Source: Zygnema cylindricum (taxonomy: Eukaryota; Streptophyta; Zygnematophyceae; Zygnematales; Zygnemataceae). From it: 64,000 nucleotides of DNA. Made by a program: the position numbers and the translations under genes. The notes under the pieces are model-generated. The model was not told the DNA's origin. It made no database searches and saw nothing but the letters and a program-made list of their open reading frames with translations. Positions within the stretch are counted from its first letter, which is position 1; each line of letters starts with the position of its first letter. The DNA lies in assembly GCA_037447655.1 (NCBI GenBank), contig JBBHKE010001205.1, forward strand, positions 24,350-88,349. Reading direction: 5' to 3'. Of the stretch, positions 23,364 to 34,605 are shown piece after piece.

Positions 23364-24934
23364 TAGGTAATACTGAGCAGTTTCACCATTTTTTGATTTT
23401 GAAGTTCGTTCTGGATAGTAGTTTTAAGAGAAGCGAGAATGCTTTTGTCCATTTTCGTGTATGACTAGGTTTTGTTTGAATTGTGGTCAAGTTTTTCTAA
23501 CTTAAATAACATTCCCATTTATCGATTTATTGTTTGGAACATGTGAGTAAGCTAATAATTAGGATTTGTCTTGGGAAATTGACGTAATAATTTGATTTCT
23601 GCTGATTTATTAACTAATAACGACTACATGTTGCGTGACATTGACATAATAATATGATATATTTGTGGAAACACGGTATAAAACGCATAATTAGCACTTT
23701 GCAATAATGTACGATGTATGAGTAAGCCAATAATTACGATCTGTCCCGTTATATTGATATAATAATTTGACATATTTTTGGAAACACCACATAGAGTGCA
23801 TAATTAACACTTTACAATAGATTACGATTTGCGGCCCTTATCTTTTTGTAAGATTCACGAAATGAATAGTGTTAGTACCGTATCAGATTTGTGACGCTAA
23901 TCATGATGCCACGTACTTCCACAATACCAAAAGTACAAAGAACAATAATGTTAGAAAAAAAGTACAAAATTTCCATTTTTTTTTTGGTTTTTTGTTTGAC
24001 CGACCGTAACCGACCGTTTTTTTTTTCCTGGTGAGTCAACCAACTGTAACCGCCGACCCCCAAAATTTGGCAACCGAATCCGTTCCGGATCCAGCGTGGG
24101 CGGTCGGTTAACGGTCGGTCACGGTTCCGGTTGACCGTTTGCGACCTCTGCTTTGGTATACGGTTAATTATTTTACGCATACTTTAAAAGTAATGCAGTA
24201 CAATTTATCAAAGTTCGACCTGTTTGAGTAAGTTATAATTGTTCGAGCTGGTTTTAACTATTTTCATACAAACACGAGTTCGGTTCGAACTGTTTTCGTA
24301 CAAACACGAGCTCTTTTAACAATCATTGCCAGAGGGGACCGAAACCCTCTAATTTCCACATTGTCTACTCCCTTCGGTGGCTGATGACACACATGTCATT
24401 GGCCCTTTAGAACCATGTTATTCTTGCTTGTAAGGTGGCATGGGGAATCGGAGAGTCAGTTTTTTGCTGCCGCATTTGTTTTTTACGTATCGATTTGTTG
24501 TTAAGATTTGTTTGTGCAAGTTTGCGGCTGTTGTTGTACATTAGTTTAGTTGGATGAACTACAATACTTTTGTTATTTTTATTTTGTTGCAATTGTTGCT
24601 AGGTGAATGGCGCGCATTTGTGCGTCCGTAGTACTTACAAATTATGGGTTCGTTTGTTGCATTGCGTTGAAATGTCTAGGTGTAAATAAACTTAAAACCA
24701 GGAAAAATAGTAATTTGTGAATAAAAACGTTCAGTGAAGTATTTTGGCTTTTATTAGATGTGTTCTCGTTCTTTGTGGCGATTTTATTTATTTTTTATGG
24801 GTGTATGTGTACGTTTTATCTTTGTTAACGATTCATCACTGTCGTTTACCATTTTTTTGGCAACTTTTTAATAAAAGTCTTTCTATCAAAGTCCTTAAAT
24901 TTGTAGCGTGGTGTTGTATGTTGCACTAATCAGG

Positions 24935-25318
24935 GGTCGAACTTGTTCGAAAATGGGTATTTAAGTGTCACGCATATAGAATAATGAATTTGGTAGGCGT
25001 TTGCGAAAGAATCGCAAGATTTGGAGTTGTATTTTAAAAGTTATAGCGATTGGTGTATTTAGGCGACAACACTAGGTCAAACTAACAAATGGGTGTTCGT
25101 TATAGCAGGTCAAGGGTCAAATTAACTGCGTAATTTCCAGCGTACGTTCAATAAAGTACTATTAGTCGTCTATTACGCATGATGTTTTGTTTCATCGATT
25201 TGTAGTACGAAATGTCTAAGTTACGTAGGTAGTTTCGCGTGTGAAATTTGTGACGCGCGAACGTGTGAAGTCGTGTTTCAATTCGCGCGCACTTTTGCAC
25301 GTAAATGTTACATAGTGA
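24935..25318 (+). repeat. Unclassified repeat B, copy 1
   Basis: Shares ordered blocks with the copies at 25758 and 62727: TTTGGAGTT, GGTGTATTTAGG, GGTCAAACTAACAA, TTTCGCGTGTGAAATTTGTG, GACGCGCGAACGTGTGAAGT and TTGCACGTAAATGTTAC. No terminal repeats, target duplication or protein was found. Confidence 0.75.
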
Positions 25319-25757
25319 AAGGTGACCCATATTGTATTGGCCGCAAAATGAAATAAAATAGTAACAGGGTTGAGTTGCACATTGATCAATAGAGAATTAA
25401 ACGTCATGTCTAAATTTTGAAAAACATTCGGACAAAAAAATATTTTTCTGTGAGTTTTAAGGTATTTTTTATTTAAACCGTCAGATTTGGACGATCGAAC
25501 GATCGCTGATAAAAGTAGCAATCTAAGAAGATCCCATGAAAAGCCCATAATACAACTTTCGATAAGACTATCGTGATAACTGTCGTTGATCAAAGTAGTG
25601 ATTTAATAAGATCACATGAAAAACCAATAACAAAACTTACGATAAAGGCGCATACAGAACGCCTACAATAGAATGATCTACTTTTGAGCTATGTTATTAA
25701 GACTATTAGCGATTCATGTTGTACCATACAGCGTGAATCAGTCCCGCCTTGTAATAG

Positions 25758-26170
25758 TAATAGCGGATCAAACTTGGACGTAAATGGGTTTTTTTAAGGG
25801 TCACAAATATAAAGTTATATATTTGGTAGACTTCCGCGAAATAATCGCGAAATTTGGAGTTCTATTTCAAAAGATATAGCGATGGGTGTATTTAGGTGAC
25901 AACATGGGGTCAAACTAACAAGCGGGTATCATTGTAGCGGGTTAAGGGTCAAAAGTAGCCGCGGAATTTTAGGCGTACATCTAGTACATATGATGGTTCG
26001 TTTCGTGCGATTTTTAGTACGAAACGTAATAAGTTAAAATTTGTAAATTTCGTTGGTAGTTTCGCGTGTAAAATTTGTGACGCGCGAACGTGTGAAGTCG
26101 CGTTTCAATTCGCTCGCAATTTTGCACGTAAATCCTACGTAGTAAGATATAGCGTTTCATTGGTTAGTAA
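25758..26170 (+). repeat. Unclassified repeat B, copy 2
   Basis: Begins TAATAGCGGATCAAACTTGG and ends TTTCATTGGTTAG. Same block order as copy 1, with more blocks retained (GGGTTAAGGGTCAAAAGTA, GTACGAAACGT). Confidence 0.78.
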
Positions 26171-27446
26171 ATATTACGTAGTTAGTGGGAGATTTCACAC
26201 GCTTTTGCATTGGTCAATATGAGTCCTTGCTGATCAACGATTGGCCCAGGTAAAACCTGTCAACAAAGCGTTGACTCTGGCTTGGCGAGTCTAGGGCAAT
26301 GATGGATAAATAGTGAAGTCTAGGAGACGAGTAAACATTTTTTCCTTTGGAAAAGTTTGTGGAAATTCTGACTGATCTTGGTCTTGAGGGAATAATACCA
26401 AATTGGAGCAATGGCATTTTTGCACGAAAAACTATTATAACTAAATAGTGTTTTAGCAGTTAAGAGATAGAATAATTTAAGAGTGGAGGGCAGTGGAAAA
26501 CACTTTCAAAGAATGGTTGAGCTAAGAGGGCAAGAGACCAAGTTTAACGTTATGTGGAGTGAAGCATCTTCTAATTAAAAGTTGATCCTTATGTGAGTGA
26601 TTTCAATGTGAATGTGTAATTTCCAATGTGTGGAATGTGTGGTTGAAATTGGTTGTAGTAATGGGATTTTCTGAGAGGTAGGAAAACTTGTTACATATGG
26701 TATCATAGCTTTGGTTAAAGCCTAGGGAGAAATTTCCTCACCTGAAAAACGACTGCCGTGACCGGTGCGGGTGCTCTGACCCGTGTAGGTGGAACCACAA
26801 TGTAAGTGGTATGGGATTGGAGGGAAACTAAGTGACCACATTGCCAGCGGCCGCTGGTTAGATGTGGGGCGTGCTTGGGTCTTAAAGACTTAGGCGGGGT
26901 GGGCAGTGTAGCCACCCCTGAAATCACACTCCAATTACCTAGAGGCCAAACAAACATTCTTTCTCCTAACGATGAATCATGTCTAAAGGGAGGGCTTGAA
27001 GCCATGAAGGGAGAGGATGCGAGCATTAGAGAGTAAAAAATCATGATGTAGTGGGAAATGGGAAATTTGCTAATAGAGGAGAAAAAAATTGGAATACTTT
27101 ACTTCTTCAAGAAAAAAAAGAGTCCAGAAATGACTCAAAACTTTTCAAACCCTAAATTGTTACCTTTGAGAGCTTTTCAATTTTGTTGATGATTTTTTTT
27201 TAGTTAAATCTTACCTGTGAGAGCTTTCAATTTTGCTGTTGCAAAATTTTTGGGGAAATTTTTACCTGTCTGTTTTAATGTTTCAGAAATTGAAGAATTG
27301 AATTTGCACTAGCTTATTTTCAATGTCTTATTGATTTCACAAATTTTATCTTTTTTAAAGGATTTGTTAAGGAAATGAAGTCTTAGATTGGAGCAATTTG
27401 AAGACAAAAATTATATTTTATTTTTCCTTTTGTTTGATTTCATTCT

Positions 27447-28241
27447 GTGATGATGGCAAATTTTGCGTGGAAACGTGAAATAAAGAATGCCTTGAATGTG
27501 TTGAAAAAACGTATTGTGAGATTGGTCAAAAGATTTAATAATTATGTTGTTGCTGTAGACGAAACAATTTCTGAATTTAAAAGTGAATTAAAAGTTGTTA
27601 AAGAAAATGGAAATGTTTCAAATGAGAAATTGGATGAACTCATTAACTCAATTCAGACCAAGAATGATGTTAATGACCAAAAGGGTGAGTGTAGTAAAAA
27701 GAATGCCAGTTTTAGGGAAAATGATCATGATACACCTAAGAAGATAAGAAATATGAAATTGTCTATTAGTGAGGCATCATCCTTTGATAGTAAGAAAATT
27801 GATAGGTTGGATGCGGCGATATTCTTCATGGAATATTATTTGGAATCTAATAATTATGATCGTGATGATTACACTTCTTTTGTCGTCATGTGTGTGAAGG
27901 GTAATGCTCATATTTTGTATTACACTCAGAAAAGGTCTAATTTGATTCTTGATAATGTTGATTGGGAAGCTTTTAAAACCGCGATCAAATCACGTTTATT
28001 GTTTGTCACTTAAAAATCAAAAATGAAAGAAAAGTGGCTGAACTGTAAGCAGACTCGATTTGTGAAAGATTATATTGTGGAATTTGACTCATCTAGCATT
28101 CAAGTTATAAGTTTGAGCGATGAAATGGCTAAATTGCAATTCTTTAACTATCTAAATCCCATACTGATATCAAAATTGAAACATCAAAAATTTATTAATT
28201 TGAAGGAATTACAATATAAGTCATTGGAATTAGAGGATTAG
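27447..28241 (+). pseudogene. gypsy-type gag, frame broken
   Basis: The first frame (27447-28013) has a coiled-coil-like Lys/Asn/Glu-rich start and then DWEAFKTAIKSRLL, typical of the Ty3 gag domain. It stops at TAA, and the domain continues in a shifted frame at 28023-28241 (FVKDYIVEF, KLQFFNYLNPILISKLK). The nucleocapsid part lies downstream at 28499-28600 and 29550-29735. Confidence 0.65.
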
Positions 28242-28498
28242 TTGCGGTATAATCGGGAAACTCGATCACGCAGGGATAATTTGAATGAAGTATAAAAGTA
28301 AGGTGAGGAGGAAAATTGTGAGTAAAAGTTTGAATGCGAGTCTGGTGAATAGGAACAATATCTTTAAGAGAAATCAGAGAGGTGAACAGGGTGTTTTAGT
28401 TGGAATAAAATTTAACGATAGAGGGGGATACATTAAGAGTCTCGAACCGAGCATTAATGCTTAGAAACCTAATCTTACCATACCCACATGCACTATCT

Positions 28499-28593
28499 GT
28501 AAGATAAGAGGTCATAGAGCATTTGAGTGTGCAAAATTGAAGAAGATTAACTGTTTTAACTATGGAGAGGAAGGACATTTCAGTAGAGAGTGA
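28499..28593 (+). pseudogene. gag zinc-knuckle segment, first part
   Basis: Encodes CTICKIRGHRAFEC (Cx2Cx4Hx4C) followed by a second knuckle with its second Cys replaced by Tyr (CFNYGEEGHFSRE), which runs into the LTR insertion. The nucleocapsid continues at 29552-29735 with CFKCGGVSHYAKEC. Confidence 0.72.
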
Positions 28594-29453
28594 AATTATG
28601 TGGTTTACATTAACCCACAAAATGAGCAGCCTATGTAAAGCCTTTAGGATAATATTTGACCCTTTCATTTTCCCACTGAATAGGTGCCACCCAGGCACAC
28701 AAATATTCTGACCACCCTCACCGTTTTGAGGACAAGACTCTCTTAAGTCAAACGCCCTCACCGTTTTGAGGACAAGACTCTCTTAAGTCAAACGCAAAAT
28801 GAATCACTGAATTTGCTCCCCTGAGCAATAAGTTATAGCTCGCCAAAGATGGCCTATAAATACAAAAGGTCACCTGGAGAGAGGCGCCTCAAACACGCTA
28901 AGTCCCTTAACTCCTACTCACAACTACTTACTACTCTACCTTCGGCCAATCAAAAGGGTGTATAGTACAAGAAGGTACAGTGGTTGATTGTTCTTCTTGT
29001 TCGACTATTGTACAACATCGCTTTCTGGTTGACACTTGTCAACATGGGAGCCATCGTTACTCCTCCCATCCTTTCCGGCGTCCAATAATGTGGCGCCACG
29101 TGGCACAGTGCGTCGCTATATTCAAAAGCCGCCAAAGATTCATTCGGGTTTGGCAAGGGCGTCGACGTCCGTCCAATCATGTATTTTACACGGTTAGATT
29201 CGCGCCAGCGAGCGCCGTTTGACTATAGATGTCGTTTCGTCAATTTTGGTATGTTTTAATAAAAGTGACGTTTTGCGTTATTTAAATACATAGCAAACTG
29301 AACACTCGTATCGTTTCATTAATGCCATAATGGTTAAGGCGTACGTCTATTTATATTATGCAGACCTAGGTTCAAATTTCGCTCAGGACAATTTTTTGGC
29401 AATCTATCAATTTGTCTACCTGTTTCTTTTTGTCTATGGCGGCAGCCATGGTG

Positions 29454-29502
<49 letters not shown>

Positions 29503-29551
29503 ACTCTAGAGTCTAAATTAATAATGGAATATTAATTACGTCTTTTTAACA
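28591..29551 (-). mobile_element. Solo LTR, D type, copy 1, inside the gypsy gag
   Basis: Reads TGAAATTATGTGG...TTTTTAACA on the plus strand; homologous and reversed relative to 36638-37528. Flanking 5-mers GAGAG and AGGAG are an imperfect target duplication. It holds a (CT)n run at 29455-29500 and a tRNA-like Pol III box A (TGGTTAAGGCG, near 29330) with a box B-like GGTTCAAATT about 40 bases later. A ~45-bp tandem duplication lies near 28700-28790. Confidence 0.8.
29455..29500. repeat. (CT)n microsatellite
   Basis: About 45 bases of CT dinucleotide inside the D-type LTR. The related copy at 63975 has GA in the matching place. Confidence 0.95.
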
Positions 29552-29735
29552 AGGAGTGCACAAAACCCAAAAAAAAAGTCAATTGTTTCAAATGTGGAGG
29601 TGTAAGTCATTACGCTAAGGAGTGTACAAATATAGGTTATCTCAAAACAATCGATGTCAATGAAGGTCTTTATGAATATATTACATTATACCTAGCTGAG
29701 AAAAAAGCCCAAGAGGTTGGAAACGGAAAGGACTA
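29552..29735 (+). pseudogene. gag zinc-knuckle segment, second part
   Basis: Continues the interrupted nucleocapsid: TKPKKK, then CFKCGGVSHYAKEC (Cx2Cx4Hx4C) and a short tail ending TAG at about 29735. Confidence 0.68.
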
Positions 29736-29789
29736 GGTGAAATTCCTCAGTTGAGTTAACCAGATCCAAAAGTTAAATAGTTAACTTTG

Positions 29790-31542
29790 GGTAAATCTAT
29801 GGATAAAATTAAAAAACTGAAAACGGATCTAAAAGGTATATTTCAGACAAAGGATATACAGGAGGCAAGATATATTTTGGGAATTTAGGTAGAGAGAGAC
29901 ACGGATCGAAGAATAATTCACTTAACTCAAAAAGAGGTAATTGGGAACATGCTCGAAAAGTTTAAAATGAACAAGGCTAATAGTTGTACAACTTCAATGG
30001 AACTAAAGAAAGAAAATTAGGGGAGTTTTGAAGGGGACGTCATGATTTTGGATGATGAACTACGACCTGAAGAGCATAAATTCATGGAGACTATTGAAGA
30101 GCATAAATTCATAGAGACCATTGGTTACAGGCAAGCAGTAGAAAGCTTAATCTACTTTATGAACACTACAAGACCTGATTTAGCTGCAGTTGTATGAGTG
30201 TTCACTTGGAGCCTAAATACTCCCACTAAAAGGGACTGGGAGGCGGCAAAGAGAGTTTCTAGATATGTACCAGGTATCTATGGTTGTATTTTTGTGGGGA
30301 TAACACTAACATCACAACTTGAAGTGATTCCAGTTATGGGGACGCTCCTATGAGGTGGTGTACGACGGGATATGTGTTGTATGTGGGAGATGGTGCATGT
30401 TGTTGGAGTAGTAAGCAGGAAAAGATTAATTCTCAGTCCACTATAGAGGCAGAGTATATGGCTTCTTGCTCTACTATAAAAGCATTGATGTGGGTCAAGT
30501 CTTTGCTTGTTGAGCTTGGTCATCTTAAATGTGGTGTGCAGAAAAATGTTATGTGATAATCACGCATCCATTGCAATTGCTACCAATCCTAAACACCACT
30601 TTAAAGCCAAACACATGGACATTAGACTTAGTTTTGTTAGGAAGAGGGTAGAACACAAAATAATCATTTTGGAATACAGACTGGATAGTGAAATGGTAGC
30701 AGCTATGATAACTAAACCCGTCCCGTCTCCTCAATTAATGTTTTGTAGAGAGAAGCGTGGACTCAAATTAAAAGAGCACTAGAAAATAAGGGGAGTGTAG
30801 AAAATAATGGTTTTCTTTTAGTATTTTCTAGGTCTTAAGATTGTAAAATAAAAGGCACAAAGGAAACACTAACAACTTGCCTCTAACTCCTCTCTCAAGT
30901 CCCCACACTTGTCATAGTCACTGATGAAAGGAGAGGGAGTTAGAGGCATGGCTGCACAGGTTGTCCAAAAAGAAAAGAAGGCAAATTTCGGTAGAGTTAC
31001 CAAAAGGCTTGACGGACCCAGGATTTGATCCTGGTACGTGCCGTCTGTCAAAGTAGCCCGCAGCCGTTAGATTTTTCCTATTGTCTAGGATCTGTGCTGA
31101 GATATATAGGGTCTGACAACTATTTAAAGATGTACAAGTATTAAATTTTATTTTACTAAACGAACAAGTTTTACAAAAAGTACTCCAGCACTAGTACCTT
31201 TTTGTAGTGTACAGTAATCTGATTGGTAGAGTACACTAGTAGTAGAGGATTTAGTGAGGGGTTTAGGACTTAAAAAAATTTAGGTAGCCGTCACTCTCCG
31301 AGAGCGCTTCTGTACAAAAGGTCATCTTTGACCATTCATATCTTACTGCTCAAAGGAGCAAATTGCCTAAATCTTTTTGCAGCAAACTTAGGGGAGTATT
31401 CTCTTCAAAAAAGCAAAGTCAAGTCAGTCAGTTGTCTACGAGGGTGGTGGTCAGAGTTGTGCAAAGTTAAAGGGGCAAAGCTAACCAAGAAGCTTCGTGT
31501 GAGCTGCCTACTCTGAGGACCTACTGATGTCTCAGATTTGCA
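29790..31542 (+). mobile_element. copia 3' fragment: RT end, RNase H, PPT and 3' LTR
   Basis: Starts inside reverse transcriptase just after the position of the YVDD block (LKTDLKGIF, ARYILGI then a stop). It continues through the RNase H region (GYVLYVGDGACCWSSKQEK, STIEAEYMAS, HHFKAKHMDIRLSFV) with several stops and a 33-bp internal duplication near 30070-30120. The polypurine tract AAAATAAGGGGAG precedes the LTR (30796-31542, starting TGTAGAAAATAATGG). Its 5' part is missing, so it is a truncated, dead copy of the A family. Confidence 0.8.
30796..31542 (+). repeat. LTR of A family (right LTR of the fragment)
   Basis: Begins TGTAGAAAATAATGG and ends near CTCAGATTTGCA. It has an inverted repeat (GCCTCTAACTCC at 30874, GGAGTTAGAGGC at 30937) and the T-arm module CCAGGATTTGATCCTGG at 31018-31034. 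The downstream block TCTTTTTGC...GGGGAGT is shared by all A-family LTRs here. Confidence 0.82.
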
Positions 31543-32608
31543 AACGCGACTACACGCACCAGGACCCGTCTGACAATTTATATTATTTTTTTGACAGATA
31601 TTTAAGACCATTACCTTCTCCGTTCACAACTTATTACGTGATTATGCTCGACGTTAATTTTAAGTTGGAGGACTTGGTAGCCATTTCTCGAATCCCATGT
31701 TTGTTTTATATTGTCGAAGTATCTCGTCGATCTTGAGCTTCAACCCTCGTGGGGAATGATACATCTTGACTAAGAGACTAACCTCCGTGCCACCCGACAT
31801 ACCTAGATGATATTGTTTTAACCTTTATTGTGAAACTTCCTTACATATTGGGTCGACGACCTATTCTCATTTTTTAAATCAACCTATAGTTTTTAGGGCT
31901 CTTATAGTTTGGTATTTGTTTTTCTTTTTGTTTTCTATAACTTTTGATTTCATGTTGTAGTGTTGCTTAACTTTTGTAGTGCTTTAGTCCTTTAGGTTTT
32001 TTTTCTTAACTTTTAATGGTCGGCAACAATTATCTTTCTCAATAATGTTAAGTACTTTGGTGGTTTTGCCATCATGTTTTTTATAGTTAAATTTTCTACT
32101 TGTTTTTTAATAAAATATGAGCGCACCAGTCGGTGACCATTTGAGATCTATCGTCCAATATCCATTCCCCTCCACTATAACTAGTTACATGTTGCCAAAA
32201 GTTCGGACGTTTGTTGCGAAAGGGAACGCTCAGTGCATCTTTACACACCCGTGAATGAAGTCATTATCGTGCCTTTGTAACTTGCAAAGCTAATCCAGCT
32301 GTATGATGAAGTGCGCCCAAAATGTCGATGACGATTTGGCTCATGTAACAGTCCAAGGACCATCGCATGGCGCACGGCTATTGCGAGTCGCCAACAGTCT
32401 GACTATGGTGGCACGCAATACTAATTTCATTCCAAATGTGTACTTGCACCCAATGCATCAAAAAAACCACCATTCTGAAACCAAATGCTAACAGATTAAT
32501 CGTCAACAATGGCGAAAAATGCAACATTGTAGCCTCGAAAGTCGCGTCATGAATCCAAAACTACAATGTGAATCACTATTAGAGTTAAAAACGCTAATTC
32601 GACGCCCC
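31543..32608. other. Gene-free stretch
   Basis: T-rich, with no protein homology, terminal repeats or RNA gene that I can see. Short open frames here lack any support. From 32564 the left end of a MITE is present. Confidence 0.5.
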
Positions 32609-32613
32609 CACAT

Positions 32614-33623
32614 TGTAGAAAATAGTGTTTTCTTTCGATATTTTCTAGGTTTAGACTGTGAAATAAAAGCAAAAAAGAAGCAGAGGCAGTCTGTCTAACT
32701 CCTCCGTCGAACCCCCACACTTCTCGTAGTAACTGAAGGCTAGAGAGGGAGCTAGAGCCATGGGTGCCTAAGCTGTTTAGAGAGCACCAAAATCTTGGTA
32801 GATTTACCAAAAGGTTTGACGAACCCAGGATTTGATCTTGGTACCACCCGTTCGTTAAAGTTGCTGTTAGCTTTGTCTTATAGTCTAAGACTAGTGGTGC
32901 GATTTATAGGGTGTGATAATTACTTAAACACAAACAGGTTGAGAAAACCATTTAATGGAATGAACGAATTTATGGCACATAGAAGAGGTTAATGTATAGT
33001 ACGGATTAGGGTACCACATCAAACAAATATATCGCTCATTTCTTTCAACGACTAGATTTAAAAGCGAGTTTTGATCAGATGGCCACGATAAAAGTCGAAA
33101 TAAAGGAGTGGGAGTTCATGCAGTTTTTGTTCACTGCCGCACCAAAGGACACTTGGCGACATCACATTTGCTTGTAAAATCTTCGGAAAATTTTAGAACG
33201 AGTGCGGATTTGACAGGTGTCAACTCTTTGGCCATGCCGTACAATGGTTGTACAAAAGTACTCCGGCTTTTAGTACCTTTCTGTACGATACAGTAATTTG
33301 ATTAATACCATAGTCTAGTAGTGGAGAGCTTAGAGAGGGGTTTAGGACTCAGTAAAATTTTAGCTATTTAGCCTCTCTCCTAGAGTGCTTCTGTACGAAA
33401 GGTTAACTTTGACCCTTTATAACTTACTGTCTAGGGGAGCAAAATAAGCGGTTCTTTTTGCTATCGACTCAAGGGAGTCTTTTCTTCACAAGGGTGAAGT
33501 TGATCACAATTATTGTATGCCAGGGTGGCATTATTCTTGTTGAATCAACAAAGGGTGAGGGTTATCCTAGGGGCTGCTTGTGAGCTGGCCACTTTGAAGA
33601 CCTTTGGAGGTCTCAGAGTTGCA
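32614..33623 (+). mobile_element. Solo LTR of A family (1010 bp)
   Basis: TGTAGAAAATAGTG...CAGAGTTGCA flanked by CACAT at 32609-32613 and 33624-33628. Contains the T-arm module with one stem mismatch (CCAGGATTTGATCTTGG, 32825) and the conserved TCTTTTTGC block. No internal retroelement sequence adjoins it. Confidence 0.9.
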
Positions 33624-34605
33624 CACATTTTGACCCTCAAACCTAAAATATAATTAATAAATAAAACTTTTTTTTTCTAATTTAATATACGTGTGATAAT
33701 TTAGCGTCAATAACTCTAATTCAGACAATTTTTAAATAGTGTGTTGTACAGAATAGTCCGTATTAAGGTTGCTCGTTATTTTATAAAATCGTAAAGAAAA
33801 TGGGTTAATTAAAGGCGTCAATATAACGAAGTGGGAGTTCTAGCGGTTTTCGCTCACTGCCGCACCAAGGGACACACGACGACATCACATTTGCTTGCAA
33901 CATCTTCGGAGAAGCACCAAGGGACACACGGCGACATCACATTTGCTTGCAATATCTTTGGAGAATTTTAGAACGAGTCTGGATTTGGCATGCGTCAACT
34001 CTTTGGCCATGCCGTACAATGGTTGTACAGAAAATACTGCGACACCAATACCTTTTTGTACGATACAGTGATTTGATTAGTACCGTACTCTAGTAGTGGA
34101 GAGTTTAGAGAGGGGTTTAGGACTTAGTAAAATTTTAGGTAGGTAGCCTCTCTTCCAGACTGCTTCTGTACGAAAGGTTAACTTTGACCCTTCATAACTT
34201 CCTGTGTAGGGGAGCAAATTAAGCCGTTCTTTTTGCTATCGACTCTGGGGAGTCTTCTCTTCACAAGGGTGAAGTTGATCACAGTTAATGCTAAGGTTGC
34301 ATTATTCTTGTTAAATCAACGAAGGGTGAGGGTTATCCTACGGGCTGTGTGTGAGCTGGCCACTTTGAAGACCTATAGAGGTCTCAAAGTTGCACACATT
34401 TTGACCCTCAAACCTAAAATATAATAAATAAATAAATAAATTTTTTTTTTTCTAATTTAATATACGTGTGATAATTTAGCTTTAGTAACTCTAATTTGGA
34501 CAATTTTTAAATAGTGTGTTGTACAGAATAGTCCGTATTAAAGTTGCTCGTTATTTTATAAAATTGTAAAGAAAATGGGTCAGTTAAAGGCGTCGATACG
34601 CGAAA
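33107..34605. repeat. Tandem duplication of LTR 3' half plus flank
   Basis: GTGGGAGTTC...CACTGCCGCACCAA occurs at 33107 and 33834, and the LTR end with its CACAT flank is repeated at ~34391. The second copy has an extra 52-bp duplication (GCACCAAGGGACACAC at 33862 and 33914), so the offset grows from 727 to 771. Confidence 0.85.

Larger units (their letters stand above)
19245..24150 (-). mobile_element. hAT transposon, 4.9 kb, with 8-bp target duplication
   Basis: CTTTGGTA occurs directly at 19237-19244 and again at 24151-24158. The terminal inverted repeats begin CAGAGGTCGCAAA at both ends. Eight-base duplications and CAG-type ends are diagnostic of the hAT superfamily. Subterminal zones at both ends (19270-19440 and 23995-24140) are dense in ACCGACCGT-like words. 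A minus-strand transposase remnant lies inside, plus nested MITEs and an (AT)n tract. Confidence 0.93.
24159..26447. other. Gene-free region holding two copies of an unclassified repeat
   Basis: No supported coding region. A repeat of ~390-410 bp occurs at about 24935-25318 and again at about 25758-26170, both plus orientation. A stray MITE end (CTATTAGCGATTCATG followed by TTGTA) is at 25708. The remainder shows nothing I recognise. Confidence 0.6.
26448..29744 (+). mobile_element. Ty3/gypsy-like retroelement remnant (LTR end, PBS, gag)
   Basis: A probable LTR ends ...TTACA at 26695, two bases before TGGTATCATAGC (26698-26709), one base off the usual plant site complementary to the 3' end of initiator tRNA-Met. 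The LTR start at 26448 is a guess. Gag follows, then zinc knuckles split by a D-type LTR insertion. Past 29744 the sequence changes to a copia fragment; no protease, RT or right LTR of this element was found. Confidence 0.65.

Noticed and set aside
25700-25745. A complete MITE in the 25.7-kb region
   Set aside because: Only one clear end (CTATTAGCGATTCATG) is visible; no partner end was found upstream.
26715-27044. 109-codon minus-strand frame
   Set aside because: It lies antisense in the leader of the gypsy remnant, between PBS and gag.
31740-32100. Possible retroelement leader (CAACCCTCGTGGGGAATGAT)
   Set aside because: It recalls leader motifs of some plant LTR elements, but no LTR, PBS or protein adjoins it.
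33107-34605. CRISPR-like or satellite array
   Set aside because: Only two long copies, derived from an LTR and its flank; no short regular spacers.
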